A program made the position numbers and the translations under genes. Below the pieces are notes generated by a model. It made no database searches and was not told where the DNA came from. It saw only the letters and a program-made list of their open reading frames with translations. A DNA stretch of 28,331 bases from Apostichopus californicus (taxonomy: Eukaryota > Echinodermata > Holothuroidea > Aspidochirotida > Stichopodidae): positions 1 through 28,331 of the forward strand of contig JAIPMN010020308.1 in assembly GCA_020650975.1 (NCBI GenBank), written 5' to 3'. Below are positions 1-11,203 of this stretch, one piece after another; position 1 is the first letter of the stretch, and each line of letters starts with the position of its first letter.

Positions 1-815
1 TGCCATTGTAATAGTCACAATGACATTGGACATTGTCATGTGCCATTGTTATAGTCGCAATGTCATTGTGACTTTGTGGTGTGCCATTGTAATTGTCGCA
101 TTGTCATTTGTGACATTGTTATGTGCCATTGACTTTGTCATTGTGACGTTTTTATGTGTCATTGTAATAGTCGCAATGTCATTGTGACATTTTTATGTGT
201 CATTGTAATAGTCGCAATGTCATTGTGACATTTTTATGTGTCATTGTAATAGTCGCAATGTCATGGTGACATTTTTATGTGTCATTGTTATAGTCGCAAT
301 GTCATTGTGACATTGTTATGTGCCATTGTAATAGTGGCATTGTCATTTGTGACATTGTTATGTGCCATTGACTTTGTCATTGTGATGTTTTTATGTGTCA
401 TTGTAATAGTCGCAATGTCATTGTGACGTTTTTATGTGTCATTGTAATAGTCGCATTGTCATTGTGACATTGTTATGTGCCATTGTAATAGTCGCAGTGT
501 CTCAGTGTCAATGTTATGTGCCATTGTGTTATGAATTGTCATGTTGACAGTGATATTTTTCATTGTTATTGTGACTTCGTCAACGTCACATTGTTATGTG
601 TTATCACGAGTGTTAGTTGTTCTTTGACAGTCTTATTTGTCATTTCGCTGTTGTTATGTGCCATTGTGTTATGAAATGTCTTTTCAACAGTGTTGTTTTA
701 TGTCATTGTCATTTTATCGTTGTAAGTTTTTTTGACATGTGTTCATTGGCGTTTCAGATTGCCATTGTGCCATTGTGATTTTGACCTTTTCAAAACTTTT
801 GCCATTGTGACATTA
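1..815. repeat. 41-bp minisatellite (TGCCATTGT/GTCATTGTGAC family), left edge outside window
   Basis: Between about 154 and 318 the phrase ATGTGTCATTGTAATAGTCG recurs every 41 bases (starts 154, 195, 236, 277, and a variant at 318), so the unit is 41 bp. Copies before and after are more diverged and some are shortened. After about 530 only scattered TGCCATTGTG/GTCATTGTGAC words remain, fading out near 815. Each unit seems built from shorter CATTGT-containing sub-units. The array already runs at base 1, so its full length is unknown. Short open frames inside it are by-products of the repeat and are not called. Confidence 0.9.
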
Positions 816-1239
816 TATCCTGTAGGAGATGACTTTAGAGTCAGACAAACTTGGGAGAATTTAGCAACTTCCAATTTAATCATGATTAACAATGACTTCA
901 AAGTTTGTTTGGTTTTAATAGATTCCAAGTTATCCACAGAGTACATTGCTTTCTGTTAATGCTACAGAACACAATGGGATCACCCTCTTTTACTTTTAAT
1001 TAAAGCGATAAACTAAGTAGATTTTCTCCACGTTCCTAATTACTGCAGGTAGAAACATACACTTGGCCATTTGTAATCTCAATAAAATAGAAATATAATT
1101 TTGCTGAGAGAATAGCACATAAAATTAGTTTAGCATGAGATGTGCTTAAACTTTAGGAGTCTTCTGGCGAAACTGGGAGAGTTGGGCAAGGCTCGGTATT
1201 AACATAAAATATGACTTTCCTAGCCTGTGGTGTTAAAAG

Positions 1240-1545
1240 AAGTTGTTAATGTTATCTGCATTGTAAAAGTTCCACCCAAAAAAGCAGGGAGCTCTTTCGA
1301 CAACCAGTCGTTTCAAATGTAGGTTGTGATTTTCTAAACTCAATAACAAAATTGGATCAATCAAATGAGATGGTCGATATAGAGATAAAAAAAAGCTGTC
1401 AATTTTATCGGCATTGTTAAAGTCCCACCCAGCAAATCAGTTAACTCTTTTCCCAACCACCAGTCGTTACAGATGTAGGTTGTCAGTATTTTAAATCCAA
1501 CAACAAACTTGGATCAATCGAGTGAGATGTCGACAGTTGGTACAG
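1240..1545. repeat. Two-copy tandem direct repeat, period about 153 bp
   Basis: Copy one (about 1240-1392) and copy two (about 1393-1545) share, in order, GCATTGT, a CCACCCA block, CCAGTCGTT, ATGTAGGTTGT, an AACAAA block, TTGGATCAATC and TGAGATG. The GCATTG words start at 1258 and 1411, giving the period. A further AAGCTGTCA near 1560 may be the start of a decayed third copy. No coding capacity is seen. It could be a local duplication or part of an older repeat family. Confidence 0.75.
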
Positions 1546-2312
1546 TTCCCTGATTGGTCGAAGCTGTCACACCCGTTTTTATTTTTTTAATATTCCAAAC
1601 CTTCTGTCTGGGTTCCAACTTACAGGGGACGTGTGATTATTATGGATCCATTTTGTGACGGTGTTGACAATAAGCGATTCATCTGTTAACATTGCCATTG
1701 TCTCGCGATAGATTTTTAGTAGTTGTCCCAAGTGGGATTGTTGTCACCTTTTTGTTTTTCTGCCCTCTCACTCTTGCGTTTAATTAGCTGACGTGTCAGA
1801 TCCTGTTTTTGAATTAACAAAGCCGAGATCTACATCTGCGAAGGCTTGGCCCGACAGATTTGACATTGTGCTAGATATGTTCGTAGGTGAGGAATGCCAT
1901 ATAATTGAAAGAGAGAGAGAGATATGTCAAAGTAAAAAGTGACAAAGACAGCTAAATATGTTGCAGATCACAAGAACCACACCTTTCTTGAAACCTGACT
2001 CTTTCAGATGGAATCCTAAAAAAATGATATTGAGGAATAAAGAAATAGATTTTGTAAAAAAAATTGAAAACCTTCAAGAAATGCAAGGTCTTTCAAACGA
2101 ATTTAGAAATCTGACCAAGCTTCCATTGGATAGACTTTGTTTTATTTGCTGCATAATAACCTCTGAGAGCAGGTTATGAGTACCCATTATGCAGCTTGTG
2201 AGGGTTTCCACCAGCTAAACACTTTTGAACCTCCTGTTGGAAGATGCCTGATAGTGAACTAATGTGTCACCAAGGTTGTGAACTTATTTTCTTTGAGAAC
2301 CTTCGATTCTTA

Positions 2313-2372
2313 GGAGGGTGGAAGGGTGGAAGGGCGGGTGAGGAGGAGGGAGGGGGTGGGTGGGTGAGGCTC
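2313..2372 (+). other. G-rich block with G-quadruplex potential
   Basis: Four GGG runs with short loops occur at 2316-2338 (GGG-TGGAA-GGG-TGGAA-GGG-C-GGG). They are followed by a second group of GGG/GGGGG runs at about 2349-2366. The first group meets the usual G3N1-7 quadruplex rule on the + strand. It lies in non-coding DNA, with nothing around it to show a function. Confidence 0.6.
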
Positions 2373-2513
2373 GTAAGTTTAATCTAACTACATGTTTCTC
2401 AAGGACCAAGTTATCAGATAACAAGTTTTGTTTTTCACAAATTTAATTGAAACATTAATTGGGCTCAATTCCTGTCTGGGTCTTACAAAAGACTCGCCCA
2501 ACACTGTAGCAGT

Positions 2514-2925
2514 TGACACAGGGGTGATATGTTGGACTGGGCATGTTTGAAATGTGGCTATGTTGTCTCCCTTGCTTGTATCATTGCTGGGAGACTTGAT
2601 AAATGATATTGGCAAATACTGCAGAAATTATACAAAATGTTGTATTCCATAAAAGAATATACAAGTAAAGAGGTGTATTGTATTGTCACTGGAGACTTGA
2701 CAAATGCTGTCTTGGTCTGATAAAAAGACTTACTTATCTTAATGCTCAAGTATATATTTAATATATTGTCACTGGGGTAATAGGCTGGATTAGTCATGTT
2801 GGATTTGAGTGTGTTGCATTCACTTGCTTTTTATTACCTCTGTGGACTTACCAATGCTATACGTAAAGAGTACAGAAATTATATCAATATAAACTATATA
2901 TGTTACTTGCATTTCCATGAAAACG
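2514..2925. repeat. Pair of diverged direct repeats, about 250 bp apart
   Basis: The segment from 2514 (CACAGGGGTGATATGTTGGA, then a CTTGCTT word, GGAGACTTGATAAATG and CAGAAATTATA) is matched from about 2767 by a diverged copy (CACTGGGGTAATAGGCTGGA, CTTGCTTT, GTGGACTTACCAATG, CAGAAATTATATC). A fragment near 2688-2706 (CACTGGAGACTTGACAAATG) suggests a third, partial copy between them. The copies are too diverged to name a family. Confidence 0.5.
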
Positions 2926-3039
2926 ATATTACAAAATATAAGTGTCAGAATATCATATCAATATGTATCCAACCACTACCTCAATGTGACACTGTAATAG
3001 CAAACTGTTCAGGACGATGGGTACATAGTTTAATGACGC

Positions 3040-3090
3040 AACCACTGGCGTACACACAGTGGCCTAGGGGGGGGGGGGCAAGGTCCCCTA
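3040..3090. repeat. Possible transposable-element end with 12-base G run
   Basis: The sequence runs from CCACTGGCGTACACACAGTG through a G12 tract (3067-3078) to CAAGGTCCCC. This layout, TGGCGTA followed by a long G run and then a C-run complement, resembles termini of repetitive elements seen widely in marine invertebrate genomes. That is recognition from memory only. I found no matching second terminus or target duplication. Confidence 0.25.
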
Positions 3091-6000
3091 CTATTGAGAG
3101 TGTGGATGGCAAGCAGTACTTTTATGCGCATCCAAATTTTTGTCTTATCTGGGTTGGCTGGAAGCTTTGAATTGATAGCAAAAATAGTTCCAGGCAATCA
3201 AAAGATCAAATTCTTAGTTTCATATGTACCTCATAACCTTTGAACTTTCTCGGAGGGAGCATACAGAATCCATTTGATAGGAGAAAGCTTTACTAAATAC
3301 TCTACAAGACTGCTAAAATATTTAAATAGATCGTTGGGTCACCCATAAATATATGAATCTTTTCTCCTTTCACCGTCTGAACCCCCGAACCCTTATCCTC
3401 TCCCCATCATTATCCCAAAACCCTCCAAAAATATGTACACTGACTGAGGCGACAGCTGAACTTTGCTGTAGACCTGTTGTACTATCTGTAGACCCGATGG
3501 ATAACCTTCTCGGTTTCGTCCTTGTCTGGTATTATTGCGAACCTTGCTACTACTACTAGTATTACTACAGAGGGATCACTGGTATCCATGCCTAAATGAT
3601 AAATTCAGAGATATCGACATCGGAGACCCTGAAATCATCTCACCTGCTGTTTAGTTTACCTTCCAAGCTGTGTTTCTGTCCCTTCTGGGAAGTGGATCAA
3701 GGCAACAGCTAAGGTCGAAGTAGTATTTCAGTGGGTTGCCATGGTTTCAGTGTTATTGTACTTCTAAGTAGGCTACTACCAGTAAACAAACTATGTGTAC
3801 AGTAGTAATTGTTTCATATAGTAAATTATAGTTTATGAAATACATACTTGAGTTAAGTTTTTTATTTCAGCAAACTAACTGTCATTTCAAAATAGTATTT
3901 ACCAAGATGCCCGTTAATGAGCACAATATATTAAATGTGTGTCTCTTTGATAAATATGTTAGTTCTGCAAAGATTCATTTTCATGTCAAATATCAAGGTA
4001 GTAACCGATGGCCTAACACACTTTCGCAGCATATGTACCTAAGCCTATCCTAAGTTTCTTTTGCATCAACAGTTAGTGATGTATGACCTAGCTACCACCC
4101 TTTGTTGGCATATGTACCAGACCTTACCTAATTTTCATCTAAACCTCTGGGTTAAAGTGACTTCCACTGATGTTAGTAAGTCACCTACCGGAGAAAGTGG
4201 CAGAGGAAATTGGCTATTCTAGTCATTTAGTTCGATTGGATTGCAAAATGAAAAGAAATGAGGTGATGACCCTATTCATTTTGTCATATTGCAAAGCCCT
4301 CAAGTTCAACCAGAAAGTGCACACAGGGCAGAATTTTGCGTGTGACGTGGTCATATATCATACCCCCGAAATTTGCAACGGATGGACGTCACTCGCTTGC
4401 AGAAGTGAGTCTGTATTGATCCTTGCTCTTATTCGTATTGTTTGGATCACACCTTTCAAGGTTTTCCCTGATAATACCCTGACTAGCTTGAATAGAGCAG
4501 TAAACACTTCAAAACAATAGAATAATATCAACAGCTGGTTGCTTTATACGGGTGTGGACCTGGCAAGCATTAATTTCAACAGATAGGTGATAAAACTTTC
4601 CTTTTGTTTTAGTGTTGTGGAATTGATCCAATCTAAACTTTTTTTTATTTTAATTTTTTTAATGACAGATTTCAAACCAATTTCTAGTCTACTGAATACT
4701 GCGCAAGAGGAGTTGCTCATATGTTGGTGGACTGCCCCCACCCCTTTTTTGGGGGAATAAAACGTGGAAAGCATTCACACAAAGACAATGCAGGACCAGA
4801 CTATTAAAACAAAAGAAGAAATTAGGTCATTGAAAATTTGATTGGCGTTCCCATTAATCAAATTCTGATTATTCATTGGTTGCACTTGTTATATCGTCAT
4901 TAACAGAAAGCGACTCAAATTTCAATGGGAATTACAAAGGAAAATCATGATGAAATAAAACTGAAAACATTTTACTTTGTCAGAAAATGACCCTTTTTTT
5001 TAGAGGATTTAGGGGTCTCTTCATAGGAATTAAGATTTTAAAAAGGATATGTGACGTAACAATGACTTACATGAATGTTTTGTTGCTTCATCAGGGGAAA
5101 TAATGTCTTGGGGTTTCTTTATTGAATAATTTAGGAGGTTTTAGAAAACTAGCATTGAAGTGTTAATTTTATTTGAAATAAAATTTCTGGCATCTAGTGA
5201 TAGGGAATATGAATTCAAGACTGTGCAGCAAATTCAACATTCCTGCCAACTCTCACTGTAATTACCTTGAGACTCGCAGATGATTTTTATTTATTTTTGT
5301 GTACCGACTCACGGTGGAATCCTCCTAAAAGAAAAACTGGTGAAACAGAGTAAAGCTGATTAACACAGAGTTGTGTTAAATAAAAGAGATGTACTTTTTT
5401 TTTTCATTTTTTTTCATTTTTTAACTTTTAGGACACTCTGTAAAATCTACAGATTTTGGGCATTAATCCTCCATTATGCTTGGTTATCCATTTATTTCCC
5501 AGTATTTCACCGCCTAATACTGCAATCAGACGGTATTTCCCAGCATTTCCTGTCCTTGGTATTTCTCAGCTTGGTATTCCAGCTGGGATGAAGTAGTGTT
5601 ACAGTTGATATATTATGATGTACCCCCTCAGACCTGCCCAATCCCCTCTCTCCCTCCCTCCCTCCCTCCATCCCCCCTATCTCTCTCCTCCCCCTCGTCT
5701 ACTCACTACATCCCCTACCTAGTCGTACAGACGTTGAAACAAAACTTTGTCTTCTGTAGTTGCTTTGGTGATTCTTTGACCACACTCAGTAGCTAACTAT
5801 ACACGTGGGAGAATCCAACGGGCTTGTAACTCTATACACTGTATGTCGGTTGGCTATCGATATTACGGTTTTAGCTCATGTTTTAGTGTTTTACAATCTG
5901 ACAAGACCAGATGGGAAAACTGAAGATTTCATCCTGTCTTGAAAACCCCACCTTTTGGCTGTTATGGCCAGGGATCATACCCAGGATCTAAATACTAAGT

Positions 6001-8631
6001 TTCATTGCTGCTTTTACCTTCCCCTTTACTTGAAAACAGACAGCACTGCTGATTCTTGTCATGCTGCTGAGAAATCGTTACAGTTTCGCACCTCTCATCG
6101 AAATAAAAGTTTGGTGTTATTGATTCTGCTTTCACAGCTATTAAACACTCCCATAAAAAATAGGATAATACTACACATTAAAACACCTGTCTTGGTGCCA
6201 TGGAACAACTGAACTAAAATCAATATTTTGTAATTAAATACAGAAATATGATTAAAACTATTTCAATGCCTTTTTGAAATCAATGTCTGCTTATGTGGCT
6301 ATTAAAGTATTCTCTAAAGCTGGCACTTGAGAATTTCAATTCATGGTCCCTTATTTGTATAAATGAGGAGTTGATGAAGGGGGGGGGGTGGAGCAGGGGG
6401 TGGAGGGTTTCACTGACCAAGGGCAATGAGCGTGACAATTGAACATTTCTTACCAAACTCTGACAGAGTCAAAACAGTGAAACAAACTTTCACCTGACTG
6501 TGTACCTCTGCATGACATGACCCACTCCTTTGTAGTGACCATTTCAAGTATGGTCCAACCAATGTTCACAATAGGATGCTTTGGTTACAAAATCTTATGG
6601 AGTTTAATAATGGGCCTTGCAATCTCAGAGATGATGTTGGTGGGGTTAATTTGGCCTTTAATAAAGTATATTGCCATAATTAATACAATGTCATGTTAGT
6701 GATGGAATTTTATTTTTCACTTACATAAAATATTTATTTATCAATGTAAGTCAAATGTCATTTCATGATTCTGAAAATTATGTAGTCACATTTTCTTACA
6801 ATCTATGTGATTATGCCAAAGCTATTAAAAAATTTAATCATTTGATGTTTTTATTAAAAAGAAAAAAGAGGATCTGATTTATGTGTAGTGAATATTGCTA
6901 GTGCGTATCGTACAGCTTCCCTTTTGACATATCAGAGACTTTACTTGATATGTATACAGTAATCTTGTGTAGGTCTACCATCATCCATGCTCTTGTGTGG
7001 CAGCAGACAACTTAAATTCCTCTGTTTCAAAGAAAGCAGGACTGCTTTGGGTAATGCCTGTTGTCGAATAATGCAACGTAAACTGAGTCCCTGGGGATCT
7101 GCATCAGATGGCTATGTTCCCAGTAAAAGGTTGCCACCAATTTGCAATCAGTCATGACACAGCTACAATTTTGATGTTGTTATGTTGTAGCAACAGTCAC
7201 CTCATAATTAGAACTTATGTAAGTTTATGAATATTCATAACTGGGTGTAAACAAATTATGTCATTAAATGAATCTTTAAGCTATAAGTAGATTTTGAATA
7301 TGAGTTCCTAATGGCATGACAGTCATCATCATTTTATTTTATCTTCCAGATGGTAAAAGGAATCTATATGATTGTGTGTATATGTGTCTGTATAATGTGT
7401 ATGTCTCTGTATTGTTGTATTATGACATATATTACTTTTGATTATTTACAAGTGGTTCTTATATAGCATTGCTGCCCTCTATATATTCAGTTTGTATGTT
7501 TGGGTGTACGGTTAGTGACTGCTAACTTCTATCAGAGATATTTACTTGACAACAACATGAGACAGAAAGCAGAATTAAACATCCTATTAAACATCTTTTG
7601 TAAAAACACAAGTGACAATACTTCAGGTGTGTATGTGTGTGTTGGCTTGTAAACCAATACTTTAAAGCAACACAGTATTACTGCATTGGTCTTTTCACTG
7701 GCTATTTCATATTGCCTTAATATTGATTATATGATCTCTATTGCTTTAATTGATGAGTCCAACAGTGGAATGATATGCTGCTTGGTTCCTCCTATACACA
7801 ATAGATGTCTCAAGTTTTATTAAATGATCAAAACTGGAAGGAGCTTGATTTGGGCAGCGCAGTTTTTGTAAATGATTTTGGTTATTCAAAGGGACTATAT
7901 AGCGAGGTGAAAATTTGTGAGATATGCTAAACAGAAGCTTTTGCAAAAAGAACTGCTAGATATGCCAATTGGGTCATTATCACAAAATAAACATTTGGTG
8001 CTTTGTCTTGGCAGGTTTATACCTACCTGTTTGGTTTGTTATTAAATGTTTGTAGCAATCTTCAAGCTTAAGTGGTTGCATTACACACAATTTTTCCCTT
8101 TGTATTGGTTGGTCGTATCAGCAGTAAAATTCTGCCTTATGTCATCTCTGAACCAATAATAAATGCTTCTGCTAACTTCACTGTTTAGTCTCCTTAACAA
8201 ACCTACAGAGGAATTGTCAGGTATGCCATTCACCGCCAAAACTCTGTCATGTAAATTTTTACTTCGGGCATGCTGCCATTTTACCAATGTTGTTCAATGT
8301 TACACTGTTCCACCAACTGTAGAGTTCTTACGTTGCTACTTTAAAATAAAATGCTGTTGAAACATCAACGTCACTGAAGGTGGTTTAAGGACTGTTGGTT
8401 GGGGGCACAGAGAGGTGATGCCCTGAACTACAAAGTACTAGAATTCATAGAAGTATTTAATCACATTGTTACCATGGAGAGTGTGCACTGACAGCTTGCC
8501 CAAACTGTAAAGACACACAGCTCGACGACAGCTCCCTGTTCTTAGAGAAGCCACCATAACTTTACATATGTTATTTTCATCTGTTCTCTGAAACTGGGTC
8601 CACAAGCTTGTTTCTTCTTGTTATCTCACAG

Positions 8632-8766
8632 ACAAAGCCATCAAAGCGATAAAGGACGCCTGCGCCAAACACGACTACGTCTTCCTGGTCACGGCCGACC
8701 ATGGCAACGCAGAGGTGATGAAAGAACCGGATGGCAGTCCCATCACTAAACATACAACCATGAGGG
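8632..8766 (+). CDS. iPGM penultimate coding exon
   Basis: The acceptor is CTCACAG ending at 8631 and the donor is GTAATT at 8767. The exon opens with AC, the end of a split codon (Asp if the previous exon ends in G), carries 44 full codons, and ends with one base of the next split codon (phase 1). It encodes the metal-binding TADHGNAE and KHTTM segments. Its GC content is clearly higher than that of its flanks. Confidence 0.93.
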
Positions 8767-10067
8767 GTAATTACAGTCATTTCAACAGTCGTACGACAGT
8801 AGCGTAAACAGGCCATATATGTTTGGTTGGGTTGGGGAGAAAGCATAGATGTGTTCTCTTTCATTGTTTTGTAGGAAACCTTAAAAAATGTCCCATTCAT
8901 CATTTCCCTGTGCTCCTTGTATAGGTTTAACAATTCACATACATCCAGATTAATCAGGATGGTCCCCCTTTTTTGCGACAAAAATACATATTGTCACGTG
9001 GGCAAATTAAATCGTCTCAATTTTGTGAATTGTCTTTCCAAAGTTCAAAATGCCACTGTTTTTTTTGTTATCATAAAGATAACTAAGACAGTGCACATGT
9101 AGCAGGTGTCACTATACATGACTGCATTGTAGGCATGTATTGTTTTCAACTCCCAAAACATATATGACGGCCGTATGTGAGCCCCACAAGCTTGGCGAGA
9201 AAAGTTGCGTTACTTGGGATACATAGCTGCAACAACTTCTAACACAACTTTAACCAATGTTAGAGTGCAACTATTCTGCAATACAGTAACATTAGGCATA
9301 ACATTGTTAAGACCGTACGGCTAAACTATAAACTTGGTAACAACGCGATGTCCTACTTTTCAACAAAGAAATATGGTACTAACCCTATAGGTGTATATAA
9401 TACTACCGGGTCACATGTTTGTCGTTAAACTGTAGTCTTCCATACCTCAGACACGCTCGCCTTCTTTGGAGTAAATTCCTTTGGATGCCTAGGGGTGAAT
9501 TGCTTGATTATAAAATGAGCCTCTTTCACCTGAAAATATGCACAAGCAAATGTCAATGTAAAAGTCAGTACCGTTTGCTGCACGTTTAAGCCGCATGATA
9601 CTTTGATTTTTGGTAAAATATCCGATTCTGCACAACGAAATATAACATGGAAGTATTCCTTCCATGTTATGTGACCCACTTTTGAATGTAGTTGACATTC
9701 AAATTGATATGTTCTAGAAAAGGGATTGTTTGCCTCAGCCAGGACATTCTCAGCTGCATGCCAGGTATGTAGTAACTATACATGCTCCCAATGCATGTAG
9801 GCTTCTGATAGAAATCACTTTTTTTCTCATGTTATGTTTTAAGGTACCTACCAACCACCTGTCAGTTTGTCAAATAGCAAAGAGCTGACTGTTTTTTTTC
9901 TTTCTTTCTTTCTTTCTTTCTTGGCAGTTCCTTTCTGTATGTTTGGTGGCAACAGGTCCTTCAAGAGTGTTTCCCACAATGCATCACTACAGGATGTTGC
10001 TCCGACAGTGTTGGACCTCATGGGCATTAAGAAACCTACGGATATGATCGGGCTCACCCTCCTCTAG
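8632..10067 (+). CDS. 2,3-bisphosphoglycerate-independent phosphoglycerate mutase, C-terminal part (two exons)
   Basis: This enzyme interconverts 3- and 2-phosphoglycerate in glycolysis and gluconeogenesis in the cytosol. It needs two divalent metal ions (usually Mn) and belongs to the alkaline phosphatase superfamily; it is unrelated to the cofactor-dependent mutase of vertebrates. Two exons, 8632-8766 and 9928-10067, join in phase 1 to give the last 90-odd residues. They contain the hallmark TADHGNAE, whose Asp (8697-8699) and His (8700-8702) are metal ligands. Exactly 17 residues later is the His of TKHTT (8751-8753), the expected third metal ligand, followed by VPF and the typical DVAPTVLDLMG ending. 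The usual first His of the HTxHT motif is Ile here. The stop is TAG at 10065-10067. The family runs to about 510-520 residues, so roughly 80% of the protein lies upstream, outside the window or in unseen exons. The gene is convergent with haspin. I am confident of the family. Confidence 0.93.
9642..9670. repeat. Perfect 12-bp inverted repeat with 5-base loop
   Basis: ATAACATGGAAG (9642-9653) is followed by the loop TATTC and then by its exact reverse complement CTTCCATGTTAT (9659-9670). It could form a tight hairpin. It may be a foldback end of a mobile element, but no partner or target duplication was found. Confidence 0.85.
9892..9922 (+). repeat. T8 plus (TTTC)n microsatellite serving as polypyrimidine tract
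   Basis: A run of T (9892-9899) is followed by C and five TTTC units, ending five bases before the acceptor AG of the last iPGM exon. The tract that the splicing machinery must read is therefore itself a simple repeat. Confidence 0.85.
9928..10067 (+). CDS. iPGM last coding exon
   Basis: The acceptor is TTGGCAG (ends 9927). TT completes a Val codon begun in the previous exon, giving the family's VPF. There are 45 full codons and TAG at 10065-10067. The DVAPTVLDLMG motif and a short tail after it (about ten residues) match the normal end of iPGM proteins. Confidence 0.93.
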
Positions 10068-10412
10068 ATAAAATAACATGGTTTTTTAATTTTAGTGAAA
10101 ATAATAACAACTTAAAAAGAAGGCAAATCCAACCATCATGTTTGTGTCTCATTTCATAGAGATGCTCCTGAAGAAAGCTGCCAACCCCTGCCCCCCCCCC
10201 TAAAAAAAACAGTTAAAATTTGAAAGGTATTAGTCTTCTTTGATATGTTTCTTCTCACATTTTATTATGGTAAGAGTGAGCAGAATAGCTACCATATACA
10301 TTGTTAGTAGATAAATAGGTCATCCTCGAAACTTGGTCCTCAATAGCAACCGCAAAAATAGAATCATAAGTAGCTTTATGATGTCACTTTCAGACTTGTT
10401 CAAGTCTAGAGT

Positions 10413-10418
10413 AATAAA
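10413..10418 (+). terminator. Candidate polyadenylation signal AATAAA of iPGM
   Basis: This is the first exact AATAAA downstream of the iPGM stop, about 350 bases away and followed by T-rich sequence. It is tentative without transcript data. Confidence 0.4.
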
Positions 10419-11193
10419 GCAACATTTATGGTAAGATATCTCAAAAGATGGATTAAAACATTTCTTAGCTTTTTGAGGGGGGGGGGGGGGGTTCATCATG
10501 TACTTCTCCATTACATAGATTAACTGATGGTTGTGTTTGCTCCTACTTCAATAATGAATATTTATATTTCTACATTTAATTATGTTATGTGAGTGACAAA
10601 AGCTCTCATTTTAGGTTTACTTATGGGCATTTTTGTATGAAACCAAGAGTGAAGAGTGTTGCAGTAAAATTTTTGATATGATGAACTCCTTTGATGTACA
10701 CCAAAAATGAAGAGGATTATTGCCTGCTCTTTAGATGACATTGGATCAGTTTTGTAGTCAAGGGGGATTAGGATCTGGGTAGGGAGATATTTACCCAGTA
10801 ATAATTTTCTAAATTTCATAATAATTCTTGTTTCTCATGTGTATTTCTGGAAATCCCTAAGGGACAACCAGTGATATGGATACACCTTTCACTCCCTAGA
10901 CCCCCAAGAGGACTCTCTGCATCACCCCAGCCAATATCAGTGTACCCATGAATCAGAATTAACCTCCTGCTATAACCAGAAACTAGCCTTCTTTTTAAGT
11001 TTTTTTGTTTTTGCAGTAGACTTTGTTTATAATCCTAGTATAGCTTTTTGTCGACTAAATGCTTTCATGCTGATGAATTGATTATAACCGTGGTTTCTTA
11101 CAAGTTGTACAAAACCAACCGTTTTTCTTCATATTGTAATATTTGTAGTGCTTTATATGGGTGCTCAGTTGCTAGTCGGCATATATTTTCTCA

Positions 11194-11203
11194 NNNNNNN
11201 NNN
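11194..11203. other. Assembly gap (10 N)
   Basis: Ten undetermined bases are present. The true gap size may differ. Confidence 0.99.

Larger units (their letters stand above)
816..8631. other. Long stretch without recognisable exons; probable intron of the iPGM gene
   Basis: I see no convincing coding exon here on either strand. Open frames are short, of biased composition, and lack domains or paired splice sites. Because an iPGM exon with a proper acceptor begins at 8632, at least the part just upstream must be intron. The region holds direct repeats (1240-1545, 2514-2925), a G-rich block (2313-2372), a CT-rich block near 5645-5700 (CTCC repeats), and a 12-base G run at 3067-3078. A small upstream iPGM exon could be missed, but the conserved segment expected just before KAIKAI (an APPDMVGHTG-like motif) was not found. 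Confidence 0.6.
8767..9927 (+). other. Last intron of the iPGM gene
   Basis: The intron runs from GTAATT to TTGGCAG. It contains a perfect 12-bp inverted repeat at 9642-9670, and its polypyrimidine tract is a TTTC microsatellite (9892-9922). A minus-strand open frame at 9425-9679 has no recognisable domain and is not called. Confidence 0.85.

Noticed and set aside
2796..3170. 124-codon plus-strand open frame
   Set aside because: Overlaps a diverged direct repeat and a G12 run; composition is not coding-like.
4170..4520. 116-codon plus-strand open frame
   Set aside because: No family resemblance, and no splice context or repeated support.
5959..5985. B-box-like text of a tRNA-derived SINE (GGGATCATACCCAGGATC)
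   Set aside because: Core TTCGA is not present and no A box lies at the expected distance.
9425..9698. Overlapping minus-strand open frames in the iPGM intron as a possible transposase fragment
   Set aside because: No recognisable motif, and the region includes the hairpin; not supported.
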